This document shows, piece after piece, positions 1 to 12,468 of a stretch of 64,000 nucleotides of DNA. The DNA comes from Prorocentrum cordatum (lineage: Eukaryota; Sar; Dinophyceae; Prorocentrales; Prorocentraceae): assembly GCA_963575745.1 (NCBI GenBank), contig CAUYUJ010019904.1, positions 7,501 to 71,500 of the forward strand. Reading direction: 5' to 3'. Numbering within the stretch: position 1 is the first letter of the stretch; each line of letters begins with the position of its first letter. A model generated the notes under the pieces. It saw only the letters and a list, made by a program, of their open reading frames with translations. It ran no database searches and was not told where the DNA came from. A program made the position numbers and the translations under genes.

Positions 1-1550
1 AGGCTCGCAAGGAACGCGAATTGGGCGATTGAGGCCGCGCTCCAAGCTTTCTGTCGAAGCGCCCTGGCGCCTGGCGCGTGCGACACAGCGCGGCAGGCGT
101 GGCGCTTTCCAACTTCACTCCGCAGACCCAGGAACTCTCGACCTCTTCCAGGGTGCCCGGCTCGTGCTCCTAAGGCGCGACTGGCGTGGCACTTCCATGA
201 CCCCTGAAAGCTGCGCGCGAAACGGAGGTGGTGCGCGGGCGAGAGCTCGTGTCTCATCCGGGAAATCCAAGCACCGTGGCTCAAGCCGGCTGCGCGCGCC
301 CGCCTTCTCACGCAGGCGTTCCCGGAATCCTTTTTCAGGGCGCCGCCCGACCTGCGCGCGGCAGCCATGCCCCCAAAAATCGCCGCGGGCGCGCTGCCAC
401 CTCCGCGTCTGGCGATGAACACTGCAATGGTTCAGATGGGCAGCGAGGTCAGCGAGGAGACCTCGCGCAGATGCGCCAAGGGAGTGGCGCAGTCCGCATT
501 GAATGCGCACCGCCGCCAACGTAACGATTGCTGGCCCGGTGCGTTCTACGCGAAGTACTCCGAGATGAACGACGACTGCAAGAGGCAATGCATGGCGGCG
601 TGCCCGTGGAACCCTGCGTCGGGCGGATTCCCCCAGAAGGCTCTTTAGACGACGATCAAGTCCCGCCAGCGACGGTTCGGCGAGTGCGCGAGGCCGGCGG
701 CGCTGGTGCTGACGCAGAGAAGTACCCTCCGCCCGCTATCCGTGACGGTCGTCCAGGGCATAGCGGGCGCGGCACATTCTCGACACCTTACGGGGTGCGC
801 GCGGGGTGGTCTCTGAGGGCAGCCGCTGTTCGTGACGGTCGCCCAGGGCATAGCAGGCGTGGCGTATCATCCCTGACCTCCGCCCTGCTCTCTTGGGACC
901 CTGGGTCGTCTTGGGCTTTTGCCGTTTCCTGGGCCCCCTCTGGGCGCGTTCCATTCTGCGGCGCCCAGGCCCCGGCCAGCTGGCGGGGTCGATGGCGGAT
1001 AGCCAGTGACGCCCAGGCTTTTGCCCTTTCTGGGCCCTTTCAGGGTACTCAGGCTCACGAGGCTTGACCGGCGCCACCAGCGGTATCGGCGAAGCACGGC
1101 CACCAGCATCATTCTCGCAATTCCCACGTCAGGTATCGCGGCGCCAGACATATGAGAAGTATGTGGGGTTCCTCAGTTGCGTAATTTACAAGGACGGCGG
1201 GGGCGGCGATGCGTGGCCTGCTACGCGCAGGCCCACCAGACACACTGATGGGCATTGATTTTCGACAAGGATGGCGGGGGCGGACACGCTTCCCGATGCG
1301 CGCTGTCACGTGCGCAGGCACACCTGACGCACTCTGCGCGCAAGACGGCCCAATTTGGCTGCAAGACAGCCTCGGAGAACCCAAAGTCCAAGATCGCTCA
1401 AGATAACCCAACATGGCTCAATATAGCGAGCAACGTGCCTCCAACAGGCCCCAACAAGGCCGCGCGACGGATCTGGGTGCTTTGGGAGACCCCTCAGGAC
1501 CTGCCCAAACCATTGGACAATCAAGGAGTTGTGCCTTCTCGCCTTTTCGT
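1..1550. other. No supported gene (start of window)
   Basis: GC-rich DNA with a short repeated segment (GTGACGGTCGTCCAGGGCAT at 743 and again near 833). A plus-strand frame at 367-648 ends NDDCKRQCMAACPWNPASGG, which looks protein-like but is not recognised. Any remaining 3' exons of the DnaJ gene should lie here or beyond base 1; none was seen. Confidence 0.4.
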
Positions 1551-1559
1551 TTCCGACGC

Positions 1560-1850
1560 GCCTTTGGGGCCTCATGATGGCCCTAAGATGGCCCGAAAGA
1601 GCTCGTAGATGGGCCCAAGAGACCCCCAAGACGGCCCCAAGACCGCCTCAAGAAGCGATGTCGAAGGGTCTTTGAGGGGGGGCTACATATAGGACGCCCC
1701 ATTGTCGTCGATGGCTTCCGAGATGGCCCCAAGAGGCCCTCCAGGGCTCCCGAGACGCCCCGAAGAGAGTACCGAGAGAGCCCCAAGAAGGCCCCACGAG
1801 GGCCCCAGGAGCGCCTCAAGAGGGCTCCAGAGGGCGACTTTCAGGGTACC
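1560..1850 (+). repeat. CCAAGACGGCCCC-type array, copy 1
   Basis: Low-complexity run of about 12-bp units (CCCAAGACGGCCCCAAGACC; GCCCCGAAGAGAGTACCGAG). Related runs lie at 35.5, 48.6 and 51.8 kb. Followed by a CTC microsatellite at 1857-1907. Confidence 0.6.
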
Positions 1851-2280
1851 CCTCCTCGTGCTCCTCTTCGCCCTCCTCCTCCTTCTCCTCCTCCTCCTCG
1901 TCCTCTCATCCACCATGCCCCCGCCTCTTCGGGTATCGGGCGGCTTTTCCCGCCCTGTGTTCTTCTGAGCGCTCACACGCTGCCCTGATCACCCCAAATC
2001 CCCTGGGCATCGTTTCTGGATGGGCTGGCGGGTGCACTTTTTTTGCGCGCGGGCGCGTGAAGCGGGTCGAACGCCGGGCGAGAAGGGGCAGGATCTGCCA
2101 CCAACAAAAAGAAAAACAGAGCAGCGAGCAACGCCGGCCGCGGGGCGGAGCTCAAAGGGCCAAAATGGCACAAAGGCATCGCTGACCGGCATCAGAAACG
2201 TGGGAGTGGATGCCGAGCAGGAGACCGAAGCAGAAGAGGACGCAGCAGCGACGATTGACGGAAGCCCGAGCGCCGCACTT

Positions 2281-3140
2281 ACCCAGGAAGGCGATGACGA
2301 CGGTAGAAGGAGCCCATCCAGGTTCCCTGGGTAACCTTGCAGAACGCGCGGTCCTTGACCCAGTAGAGCACCACGATGCCGAACGGAAAACGACCTCAAG
2401 GTACGGCGTGAGCGTGTAACCACCTCCGCGAAGATGAAGGACACCGCGAGAAGGAGCGGGAGACGGGCGGGCTGCGGCCGCTCCAGGACCTTCCCCAGGG
2501 AATGCGGGGACACCCCACTGCAGAGGCGGTGTGGACCTTCACTGAGAGAGTCAAAGGTTCCCCAGTCAGGGCAGCACGAACGCACAGGCCACGAGCAGCG
2601 CGACTAGCCATCAGGGCGCCGCGCGCGCCGAGACCCGAGGCAGCTGAGCGACCGGCACGGCGAAGCAGTGCAACAGGGTGTGATGCGCAACATCAGCAGG
2701 TTACCCGCGCGGGGCGCGGCGGGCGGCCGGCGCCCAGCGGCCAGCGGCCCGCAACGAGCATCGCCAGGGAGACCGTGCCGTCGACGCTGTAAGTTGATGG
2801 CGAAGGCCCCTGGCAGGGCCAGCAGCGCGTCCATTCCGAACACCGTCACCATGAATCCTTGCGGCCATCGCGGCGGCGAGGGGCATGGGGGCGCCGCCGC
2901 CGCGGGCCCAGCTGCAGCGCGCCAGCCGCCCGCAGCCAGACCAAGCGGCCACTGCAGAAATTCATAATAGGCTGCAGCCCGGGGGCGACCCAGAGAGCGG
3001 CACAGGCGGTACCCCCAGGGCAATAGGGGCGGCTGATTGCCACAAGCGCGAGGAACAGGAAGGATGAGGAGTGACAGCTGATCGCTGCAAATGCCTGGAG
3101 AAAGGATGCCATGATTACCCCAGGGAGAGAGGCGTACCAC
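2281..3140 (-). other. Candidate membrane-protein exons, unrecognised
   Basis: Several short minus-strand stretches are hydrophobic, GC3-rich and flanked by possible splice sites. 2860-2790 reads GFMVTVFGMDALLALPGAFA. 2490-2420 reads VLERPQPARLPLLLAVSFIF. 2395-2283 reads RFPFGIVVLYWVKDRAFCKV and then TQGTWMGSFYRRHR, starting after CTTGAG and ending at a good GTAAGT donor. They could be exons of a polytopic membrane protein downstream of, or interleaved with, the DnaJ gene. I do not recognise a family. Pyrimidine-rich DNA can mimic such stretches, and the segment above 2960 contains a direct repeat, which argues for caution. Confidence 0.28.
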
Positions 3141-3347
3141 AGGCGATGCAATGCTCCAGGCAGAAGGAGCAGGGACCGTAAAACCGTGCGCAAGCGAACC
3201 CCAGGCGACAAGGATAGAGGGGAAGCGGAAGGACAGGAAATGACAGCTGATCGCTGCAAATGCAAGATCGGAGTACCCCAGGCAGGACAGGAGGAGTGAA
3301 GGAGCAGGAAGCGAGGCGAAGTGGTCAAGCAGAGAAACGTCCAGAAG

Positions 3348-4091
3348 TCAATACGGCCCGAAGGGTCGCGTGGTGGGCGGCGCTGGGTGGTGCAGTCGAG
3401 CGTGCGGTAGGGGGCCTACTGTCGATGTCTCTTTTCTGGTAAGGGGCCCGTCCAAGCCGTAGCTGCGCTTGCCCTGCTCGCTACGTCGTGCGTCAGAAGC
3501 GTCGCGTTCGTGGCCGTCGCCTGATCGCCCAGTGTTGCTCCGATCGTTCGTCATGTGTTCTTGTCGTGCGTGCCCGAAGCTGGCTTTCAGCCCCAGGTGG
3601 TGGTTGACCGCGTAGGCTTCGTAGTTGCAGCGGCGCCAGGCGTCCAGGAATTCGTCGCAGGCCTGCCAGCTCCGCACCATTGAGACTTTAGGAGCAAAGC
3701 CAGGGCGCGTTTCGCACCGCTTTGCCCAGCGGTGCCAAACCTCATTGCAAGTGGCGCCGAGCTCGGTTTGCATTCTCTTGATGGAATGAATGGCGGCTGT
3801 CATCATCCCTGCTCTGTGCTTCCACCAAGTGCGTGGGCGTCTGGTACATTTGACTGCCGTCGTGGGCGCGGCGGTCAACTGGCGTGAGTGGGTTGGCGGC
3901 TCTGTCGCGCCATCCGCCTCGATGCTACCTCCCGCTGGCCTGGCTGTTCCGTGCAAGGCTTGACCAAGTGGACCCACGAATGTGTGTGTGTGTGTGTGTG
4001 TCGCTGCGTGCGTTCCCGCTGGAGGTGCGGCTGGCCCGTCCGATGCTTGCGGGGTTGTGCGCGCGTGTCCCGCTTCGTTGGTCCTGGTCAT
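3348..4091 (-). other. Unrecognised 247-codon open frame
   Basis: Open on the minus strand from 4091 to 3348. The middle portion (about 3830-3560) has coding-like character with mixed charged and aromatic residues: HRAGMMTAAIHSIKRMQTEL, then NEVWHRWAKRC and DEFLDAWRRCNYEAYAVNHH. The start runs through a (CA)n microsatellite and the end is low-complexity, so only the centre could be an exon. No family recognised; it may equally be non-coding. Confidence 0.22.
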
Positions 4092-4439
4092 AGGGGTTCC
4101 GTGTCGGTCGCTGGTAGGGACACTTTTTTTTGGTCGGCGGCCGCGCGACTACGGTCTGGCGGCAACAAGCGTGTCCGGGACGGCGGGACAAGCTAATTGC
4201 ACACAAGGTGCGGTGCACGTGCAGTGAGCAAAATGCTCCGCATTCGCCGAGACGCACCTAGGCGCCGCCCGGTCCAAAAGAACGAGCGCACAGTGGTGCG
4301 GGTGCTACGGAACGTCGCCCTTGCGGCGCCAAGCTCCGAGCATCACCCCAGACCAACAACTGGCACCAGCCCGGAGCTGGTAGGGACACGCGGAGCGTCA
4401 ACAACTGAGCTCTCTAAAAACTTAGCAGCCGTCCCACGG

Positions 4440-5340
4440 ACGGAGGGAGATTCGTTTTCAAAGTAGTGCTCCCGCCTCGGCGCCGCAAGCTGTCGACTTA
4501 CAAATGTTGCAACAGCTTCACGGGTGGAGAACGGTTCCTTTTCAAACCAGAGCTCTTGCGGTAGCGCCGCATGTTATCAACTTACAAATGTTGCAACAGC
4601 TTCACGGATGGAGAAGGGTTCCTTTTCAAAACGTTGCTCTTGCGGCAGCGCCGTGCACATTCGGTTTAAGAATTTGCAACAGCTCCACGGAAGTGGCCCT
4701 CGCCTCACTGCCACTCACATTCGCCTTAAACGTTGCAACCGCTTCTCAATTGGAGGGCGGCTCCTTGTCAAAATCAAAGTATCACCTGCCCGGCACGTGT
4801 GCCTTCAACATTTGCATTAGCTTCGCGCTTCACGGAGAGGAAGTTCATTGTTTCGAAATGTGGCTATACTCTGAGCACCGCGTTCAATCGTCACAACAGT
4901 TTGCAACAGCTTCACGGACGGAGAGAAGCTCGTTTTCAAAATGTTGTCCTTGCCCATCGCGCCACACGCGTTCGTCTTTCAAAGTGTTCAACAGTCTCAC
5001 GGATGGAAGGCGGTGCCGTTTCACGCACTCGTCTACAACATATGTTACACCCTTGGGGCCCTTGAGCTTGAAGGGGGGGCGATTTCAAAACCTTGCTCTC
5101 CCTTTGGCACCACTCGCATCAGTCTCAAATGTCTCCAACAGCTTCACGGATGGGAGCCGGCTCTTCTTCAAAAGGGTACGCCTTAGTGCCGCGCAGAGTT
5201 GCATTAAAGCTCGCGGATAGCGGGCGGTTGATTTTCAAAATGGGGATCTTGCCTTAGAAAGGCGCACTTTCGTCTCACCAGCTTGCAACTGTTTCACAGA
5301 TGGCAGACAATTCCTTTTCAAAATGATCCGCGCGCTTTCG
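4440..5340 (-). repeat. Long array of block-C (about 75-bp) units, inverted
   Basis: About ten degenerate units built on TTGCAACAGCTTCACGGATG, GG(C)TCCTTTTCAAAA and CTTGCGGCAGCGCCG. They match the reverse complement of block C of the composite repeat. Frames stay open here (238 codons on the plus strand) only because units are tandem and of similar length; no protein is implied. Confidence 0.75.
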
Positions 5341-7700
5341 ATCTCATAAAACGCTTAGTCAAGTGGAAGACTGCTTGTTTCAACGTGGAGATATCGCCGG
5401 AGCCACAACTTCAGCGCACGAAAGGCTGCACGGATCCTTGGCATGCTTCTATTGGGTGGAACTGTCACTTGAAACTTCCGTGGCGCTCTGGACTTGACGT
5501 GTCACCCTTTGCACTTCTTCGAGATCGTTGGACAACCCGTTGAACTTTACGACCACATGTTTGCGCTCCTAACTGCGAGCGGCGAAGGTGCCAGTCAAAT
5601 CCTTTTCAAAGCGGGGCCCTCACCAAAGTGGCAGGCCCAACTGATTGTTGGCATTTCATTGGGGAACGTGCAGGAGAGCAGGTGAGGGGGTTCGGCACGA
5701 GCGTGTGTGGCAGCATCGCTTCTGCATCTTTGGTTGACTTGGTCCTGCTCCTCCTCCTCCTCCTCCTGCTGCCCTCTCAGATCGGGGCGTCGCTGAAAAT
5801 AGTGACGGCCGGTCTTCCAACGTCTTCGGCAGTCTCTCAGCCCCGGGGCCTTCAGGCATAGACAGGCGCGTTCCACTACTCGCAAACAAAATAGTCGCAG
5901 ATGATCTGAATTCGCCGAGGGGGGCTTAGGATCCATGACATCGTGGAAGACTTGTCTTCGGACGTTCGCGATTAGGCGCTTTGCAAGTAGTGGAGCGCGC
6001 TCGGTGAAGACAATTTCTCGGGATGAAACGTCTGCCCGCGGGAGCGGGTTTAAATCCCCTGGGGGGACCACGCCGTGAAAAACACTGCGACTTCCCACGA
6101 GAGGGTAGTGCGGCGGGGAAGCGTGCCCCTCCTTCTGCCCCTCTTCTTTCTCCTCCCCTGTTTTCTTCTTTTAGGCAGGCTTTGGCAACTGTGCTGTAGC
6201 GTTCTTCCTCCTCTTTCTCCTCCTTCTCTTCCTCTCCAAGCCTGCGGACGGTCTTGTCGAAGCGACCGGGCCCCTATTCCGTTTTCCCTCTCTCAGCTGT
6301 TGCCCAACCTGAACACTACAGATGAGCATGTCCAGCGGCGGCGCCGCCTCTCCCGCGTACCGTTTCCGCTTCACACGCAGAAATTCATCATTTTGTCTCC
6401 ACTTTGGTGAGAGTGGCCCTCCTGTGCCGGCGCGGGCACCATCTCTGGATGCGATGCGATCCTCGTCGTTGCTGCCTCCTCCTTTCCCCTTCCCCGCCTT
6501 CCGCTGACCTCTCTTCTCCTCCACCTCCTCGTTCCTCCTCCTGCTCCTCCTCCTGCTGCTCCCCTCATCCTCCTCCTGATGTTTCCTCCTCCAGCTCGTC
6601 TTCATCAGCTTCTCCTCTGGCTTCCTCCTCCAATGTGCTCAGCTCTCCATTCACATTGCGCATCACACGATGGGTCACTGTAGGGACCACAGTCGCGTAA
6701 GGCACCCCAGTCGGCGGATAGAAAAGGATTCAGGGCCATGGAACAGGATGGCTGAGATGTCAGACGCGGCGCGAGCGCAGCCAGCTTACCAGTTTTTTTG
6801 TATGTCCTATCTCCTCTCTCATTGTTCCTCATCCGCCCCCCTTCTCCTCCTGCTCCTGCTCCTCCTTCTCCTCCTCTTCCTCCTCCTCATCTTCCTCCAT
6901 CTGTTCCTTCTCCTACCCGCCCCCTGCTGCAAACCTCCCCCCTTCTCCCTCCCCGACTCCCCCTGCCTCGTGGGCAAGGAATGTATCCATGTCCAACGCC
7001 TCGCCCCCAGGACTCCCTGGCCGCGGCCAATGTTTGTTTCGCGGTTGCACCGCGCGGAACGCATGCACTGCACAGGGTCGCGTGTCCGTGGGGTCCCGCC
7101 TCAGTGTCCAGACTGCCGAGGCATGGATATGGATATGTCCGTCGCCCGAGATATCTTTTTGTTTTTCGGTGATAATCCCAGTTATCCGGTGGGGATGGGG
7201 GTGGTGGGGGGGAACGGCCGACGTACGCCCGCGCGCACCAATACTTCGGACGGATATTCAGGGGAACGGGGGGGCGGGCAAGTCCGATGACCTGGGTTAT
7301 CGCCAGACCCTGAAAAAAAAGTCTCCTCGTGTATGGGGGCGAATTGAACCAACGGAAACTCCAACATCGGCCAACGGACCCATCCTGGGGCCCAAAGGCA
7401 ACAACCTGTCGAGCTGCGTGCAACCGTGGCGACGAGGGCACCCCCCCCACCCCCGAAGGCGAACTACCGCTGTATTGACTTGACCTCCTCAAATTCGTCG
7501 TTAGCCAAGTTTGCAGGTCTACAGCTTGGGCCTCTGGGGCCGTTCAGGACGATCGGGGCAAGCCCCGAACGTTCTCGACGAGGCGCAGCTGCTGGAGAGC
7601 ATCCCGATGCTGCAGAGCCGCCGAGAACCGACGAAAACGCACGAAGACTTCAGCCCTTCAACGTCCACCCCCGCCGTGGCGGGCCCTGGCGCGCGCACGT
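5340..7700. other. Intergenic or downstream DnaJ intron, no supported gene
   Basis: CTC-rich microsatellites at 5,743-5,772, 6,500-6,620 and 6,838-6,900. A minus-strand frame at 6098-5595 contains VSSREIVFTERAPLLAKRLI but matches nothing I know. The terminal DnaJ exons were sought here without success. Confidence 0.4.
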
Positions 7701-7713
7701 CCCGGGAGGCCGC

Positions 7714-7783
7714 CTGGGGCGGTCTTGATGAGCAGCTTCCGGCCGTCAAGGTGCGTGATGTCGAGCTCGAAGCCGCAGAGCGC
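7714..7783 (-). CDS. DNAJ: DnaJ exon: ALCG / THLDGR segment
   Basis: Encodes ALCGFELDITHLDGRKLLIK, then Thr-Ala-Pro and the first base of a Gly codon. SLVEALCGF...THLDGRxLLIK is a conserved stretch of DnaJ CTD-II. Acceptor GGCGGAG, phase 0; the donor is taken as GC after CCAG, leaving phase 1, which would continue to the usual PGE. No convincing continuation (for example the conserved GMP loop) was found between 7712 and base 1, so the remaining exons probably lie beyond the window start. Confidence 0.92.
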
Positions 7784-8639
7784 CTCCGCCGCGGGCGCGG
7801 GCGCGCGGTGCGGCCGGGCGTCTGCCCCGCCGCACACCCCGCGCGCAAAGGCAAAATTTAGCTAGCCTCGATCTCATCGCTGTCCCTGAGATTGACAAGC
7901 CTAGATGCGATGACAATCTCAGGAATGCGCCCTCAGAGAACGAGGGAGCCCGTCATCTCAGCATCGAGATCAGGCGATGCCAATCACAGAGATCGGGATA
8001 TGTTCCAGGCAGGTCATGTTTCCCAGGCTCAACGCGGGCGCGCAGCTCGCAGTGTCCAGCTACGAAATCTACCCTCCGACAGGCCACGCACACCTCCCAC
8101 ATCAACTGGCAGCGTGAATCAAATCGCATTGACGTTAAAACCACAAGACACGGCCGGAACGAGGATGAAGGAGGACGAGGACGCGGAGGAGGGGGGGGCG
8201 GAGAAGGACGGGGCAGACATGCCGGGAACTATGTCTTAGCGGACCCTGCAAGAGTCAAATGGTCACAGAGCGAGCTCCGTGCCTACATGCGTATACGTCG
8301 TTCATTTCTAATCGTGCTCATTTCTAATTGTGCCCGTTTCTAATTATTCCAGGCCCCCTAGTGGCCAGGAAGAGGCCCAGGATAGAACAATTAGAAATGA
8401 AAGGATCTTGGCTCCCCAAAGACCCTCGAATACTTAGAAATGAACAGTGTGTGCAGCTCGCAGTGTGCTTCTCGCATGCCCTCTGTGGGGCCTCCGAGGC
8501 AGACGGCTGCGGAGGCGGGGAGGCGCTGCTGGCATCTCGTCCATCCCGCCCACGCTGGACTGTGTGCGCAGCTGTTTTGCTTTGCTGGGAGTCCCAATAT
8601 GTCGACACGCCCGCGCAACAAATCATCATGCTTGCGTTT

Positions 8640-8765
8640 TTTCTCCAAAAGCAGAAGAAACAAAACCCAACAACAGAAACAACAACACCATACACATAAA
8701 CTTTTGGCGCTCCGCGTGGATTTCTTGGATCCGCGCTGGGGGCCCCCCGGGCGGCGCCTTGGCTG
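8640..8765 (-). repeat. SINE-like repeat J, copy at 8.7 kb
   Basis: On the minus strand: GCGGATCCAAGAAATCCACG, CGGAGCGCCAAAAGTTTATG, then GGTGTTGTTGTTTCTGTTG. Confidence 0.6.
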
Positions 8766-8834
8766 AACTCATGACGATTTGGCGGCGAGCGCGCGGGGGA
8801 AATGAGAAGGAGCAGGCCATTTCAGATGGCTCAA

Positions 8835-8940
8835 AGTCCCCCCTGTCTTCTGAGAAGTTTTCGAAGCCTACCCCGACGACACAGAAGATCTCTCGGAAGG
8901 CCAGGGGCCTTCTGAGAAGCCCCGCCCGCCTTCCGAGGAG
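8835..8940 (+). repeat. Dispersed repeat G, inverted partner at 31.25 kb
   Basis: CTTCTGAGAAGTTTTCGAAG, CCCCGACGACACAGAAG and GGCCTTCTGAGAAGC match the reverse complement of 31,245-31,325 (GAAAACTTCTGCGGG region). Confidence 0.5.
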
Positions 8941-9689
8941 GCCTTCTCTTTCTCGCTTCCCCCCCTCGCTCGCAGCCGCGCGTTGCCAAAACCTGAACTC
9001 AGAACGATCTTCGCACGATGCTCACAGAGACTGGGGGCGGACGATGCTGGGCCTGTTTTCCACCACCACCACCACCATAAGTTGGAGGGGGGGAGGAGGA
9101 GGAGGACGAGGAGGAGGAGGACGAAGAGAAGGAGGAGGAGGAGGTGGAGGAGGACCCCCTCCTCCAACCTATGGTGGTGGTGGAAAACAAGCCCATCAGA
9201 CGAACGTCGAGCCTCCACCCTCCCAAACATCCTGGCGCCTTGGCAACCGTCCAGGCCGAGCCTCTTCGTCGCCCCTGGCGCCCTGATCCCGCTCCCGGGC
9301 CCCCCTAAGCCGTGCAAGGACCATCCGTCGTAAAGGGGCGGTCCCTGGGAAGCGCCGCCATGAAGGAGAAGGGCCTTGAAGAAAATCCTGCATGCCTCAC
9401 GCGGCAACTTGAGACCCAGTGCACGTCGGAATTACGTCGGGCTCACGTTTGGCTGCGTCGGATTTACATTGAAACATTACCGCGCGCACGTCGCCCCGCA
9501 TCTGACGGGCCGGAAGTGGTGTGGATCAGATGATACAAACCCCTGCGCGCCGCGCGACGCCTCGAATAATTTCCTCCCAGAACGCGGGTCCTAGACCCCG
9601 AGCCTTCCCCAGAATCAACTCTTCAGCCTGAGCTGCCTCCTGACGGTCCCGGGGTTGGGGAGACCAGAAGGTAGTTACCGCTACCGCTG

Positions 9690-9765
9690 CTCCCCGGATC
9701 TCTCGTGGGGTGCGCTCCGACCAAAACTTCGAAGCGAAATCAGCGGTGGCGACGAGGGCCTCCCC
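9690..9765 (+). repeat. Short dispersed repeat E (type copy)
   Basis: About 70 nt, GGGGTGCGCTCCGACCAAAA, CTTCGAAGCGAAATCAGCGG, TGGCGACGAGG. Relatives at 29,985-30,055, 31,075-31,150, 42,722-42,775 and 54,775-54,843. Confidence 0.6.
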
Positions 9766-9899
9766 CGAGGCCCAAGAGGGGGAGAACGAGGCGAGGGCAG
9801 CGGTATGGGCACATTCTCCCCCGCTGAGGGTTCCCACTCTCGGGCCCCAAGGGCCCGAGAGCGGTGAAGAACCTGAGCCCTCAAGGAGGGAGGAGCGAG

Positions 9900-10670
9900 G
9901 AGGGAGGATGAAGAGGAGGGGGAGGAGGACCAGTGCAAACCCAAGACTCACCAACGATGTTGGAAGAAGCCCTCCCTCCAAGCTCCCGCCTCATAGGCCC
10001 CTGCAAAGGTTCATTTCCACTGGGGGAGCTGCCCCGTTGGGAGACAACTGTTTGAAGGCCCTGAAGCGTTCACAAACTCTCATTCTCGGGACTCCCACGC
10101 GACGGGTGAACCTGAATGTTGCGCCTTGACATTCCTGAATCGCGCCAGGAAAACACTCCTGGGACTTGAACACCGCGAATAAACGTAATTGTTGCACCCT
10201 CGAATTCCTGAACCCCTTCCTATACATAACTTCCGGTACGTTGACTATGGGAACCCGTGCCACTCTTGCAACATTTCAAACGAATGAACGCGGCACTGAC
10301 AGCGAGAACCACATGTTGAAAACCAGCCGCCCTCAATCCGCGAAATTCTTCAAAGCGAGAGCCAGAACAAAAACACGACGGCCCGCCCTCAATCCGTGAA
10401 ACTCTTCCAACATTGCAGAATGAATGTGCGCGGCGCTAAGGCGAGAGCCACATGCTGAAAACCACCCGCCCTCAATCCGTGAATCTCTTGCAAATGTGTG
10501 AAACGAATGTGCGCAGCCCAAATCTCGAGCCACACGTTGGAAGCGGCCCGCCCTCCATCTGTGAAGCTGTTGACATTTGTTTAGCTTCAAGGCCATAAAT
10601 GGCGAGGAGGTTTCGAGCGAAACGCCCGGCTCGCCATTTCGAGCGGCCTCGGGGGGTGTGACAGGGCGGA
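9900..10670 (+). repeat. Composite modular repeat, copy 1
   Basis: GGA-rich run, then block A (about 9,935-10,060; TGCAAACCCAAGACTCACC ... CTCCAAGCTCC), block B (about 10,065-10,240; tandem CCTGAATCGCGCCAGGAA-type units), block C (about 10,270-10,570; about 75-bp units with GTGCGCGGCGCTAAGGCGAG and GCCCTCAATCCGTGAA), and block D (10,575-10,665; GCGAAACGCCCGGCTCGCC). The same order recurs at 20.2 and 49.6 kb. Located in the DnaJ intron 12468-7784. Confidence 0.75.
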
Positions 10671-10674
10671 ACTG

Positions 10675-12465
10675 CATGGAGGAGGAGGAGGAGGAGGAGG
10701 AGGAGGAGGAGGACTTCGTCCCTCCAGGACCCGCCAGACCCCACGAGATCGGCTGCCGAGGGGCCTCGGGGGGGGGGGGCCTGTGCCGAAACACAAAAAG
10801 ACCTTGGAGGCCTGGGCGTCCGCCCCCTGCCGCGCGGCAGCTGCCGTTGCGGAGAGGCCAAGGCCGCCACGGAGGCGGCGGCGGCGGCGCAGCGGGCGCG
10901 CAGCGGCGCCTGCCGCGCGGCAGGTGGCGGAAGATGGACGGCGAGGGGGTGTCAGATGAGGGGGAGGAGGGGGCAGGATGACTCTTGGGTACGAATTCCT
11001 GGGGGGGCGATCTTTGGGCGGGCAGCGAGGGCCACAAGAAAAGGGGCCCTGTAGGGCACATTTGCTCCCTCCTGGCATGGCCAGGGAGGCGTACACACCA
11101 GCGCCGGGCCCAGGATGGGCCTGGCCGGAGTCGGTGCCGGCTCACAGGTGACGCTTCCCTTGCAGAGGGGGATGCGTGAGCTCTGCGCTGCTGTCCCCAG
11201 CCATAGGGGGCCACATGCGAGCCCTACCCCTACCCTCCACGATTTCTGAGGGGGAGGGTTCGCATGTGGCCTCCTAAGCCAGGAAACCACGTGAATCCGA
11301 ACGGCAAGAAGGACGCTCTGGCCAGGGACTGTTCAAGTCGGTGCTCTCCCCGCTCCATCGGGAAGCGAGCATACACTCTCATCGTCTTCTGCACGCGCAC
11401 TTGAACCCAGCCGTGAGGGATGGTGGAGGAGAAGGGGAGACTGTTTTCGGTGGCGTTCGTGTGTTTGTGGGGCCCTGGGAGGCATCCCAAACTGGTGCCC
11501 CATCCAACGGCGGGGGCTCGTGTTACCATGCGAGAGGATCACCAAGGCAAGAGACCAATGTCTGAGAGGAGATGAGAGAGATGGAAGAGGAGATCGGAGA
11601 CAAGTTATGTGCACTCGTGCCATCTGCGACATCCCACAACGCCTCCCCCACCCATCCCTTCTCATTGCGGAGAATGATACTGTATCCGTGATGTGTCCTA
11701 AAGCCTAGGGGACTTTGAGCCCCCAAGGGTGTCCATTATGTGATGCGCAATCCGAAGGAATTTTGTGTCCGTTTGGAGGAGGAGGAAGAGAAACAGCAGC
11801 AGGTAGCGGATGAGCAGGCGGATGAGCAGCAAGACGAGAAGGAGGGAGGAGGAGGAAGGAGAAGGAGGAGAAGAAGGAAACGCAGGAGTAGGAGGAGCCG
11901 GAGGACGAGGAGGAGGAGGAGCAGGAAGATCAGCGGAAGGCGGAGAAGGGGAAATAATAGGCAGCGGAAGCGACGACGAACACATCAAAGCCAGCAATGT
12001 GATCAGAATCTGGGCCAGGGCGAGTGCGCCACCTGGTGTATGAATACACACCGCCGATCCCGAATGCGGCAACTGCTGCAACCGAAACACCAGTTTTGAA
12101 AGACAAAGGGCGGCCCCATAGAAGAACAACGCAGGACACACAGAAGACATACATCCTGCGACAGAGAAACACAATCCATCAGGGAAGAACGGCGTATTAC
12201 TTAGATTATACCACGTAGTTGCTCACACACGGGAAGGCAATCCGGAAAAAGAAAGGAGAGGAGTAAGGAACGACAGAGGACGCGGGAAGAAATGATGTGA
12301 AGAGTGGGCATGGGAGAAAGAGGTGCGCGATCGGAGCTCATGTGGCTACGTCGCGTACGGCTCTAAGGGTAATCTCCGAGCGCGAAACGAGGGTCGGCCG
12401 AGACTGGGGACATCGCGACCAAACGTGTTCGATCGACTTCCCCTACACACGCAATTTCTCCCGCA
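10675..12465. other. DnaJ intron sequence, no gene
   Basis: GGA microsatellites (10,676-10,712; 11,775-11,935) and unique-looking DNA. Nothing coding recognised on either strand. Confidence 0.5.
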
Positions 12466-12468
12466 TGC

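Noticed and set aside
3970-4010. His/Thr-rich and Cys/Val-rich frames near 4.0 kb
   Set aside because: Translation of a (GT)n/(AC)n microsatellite.
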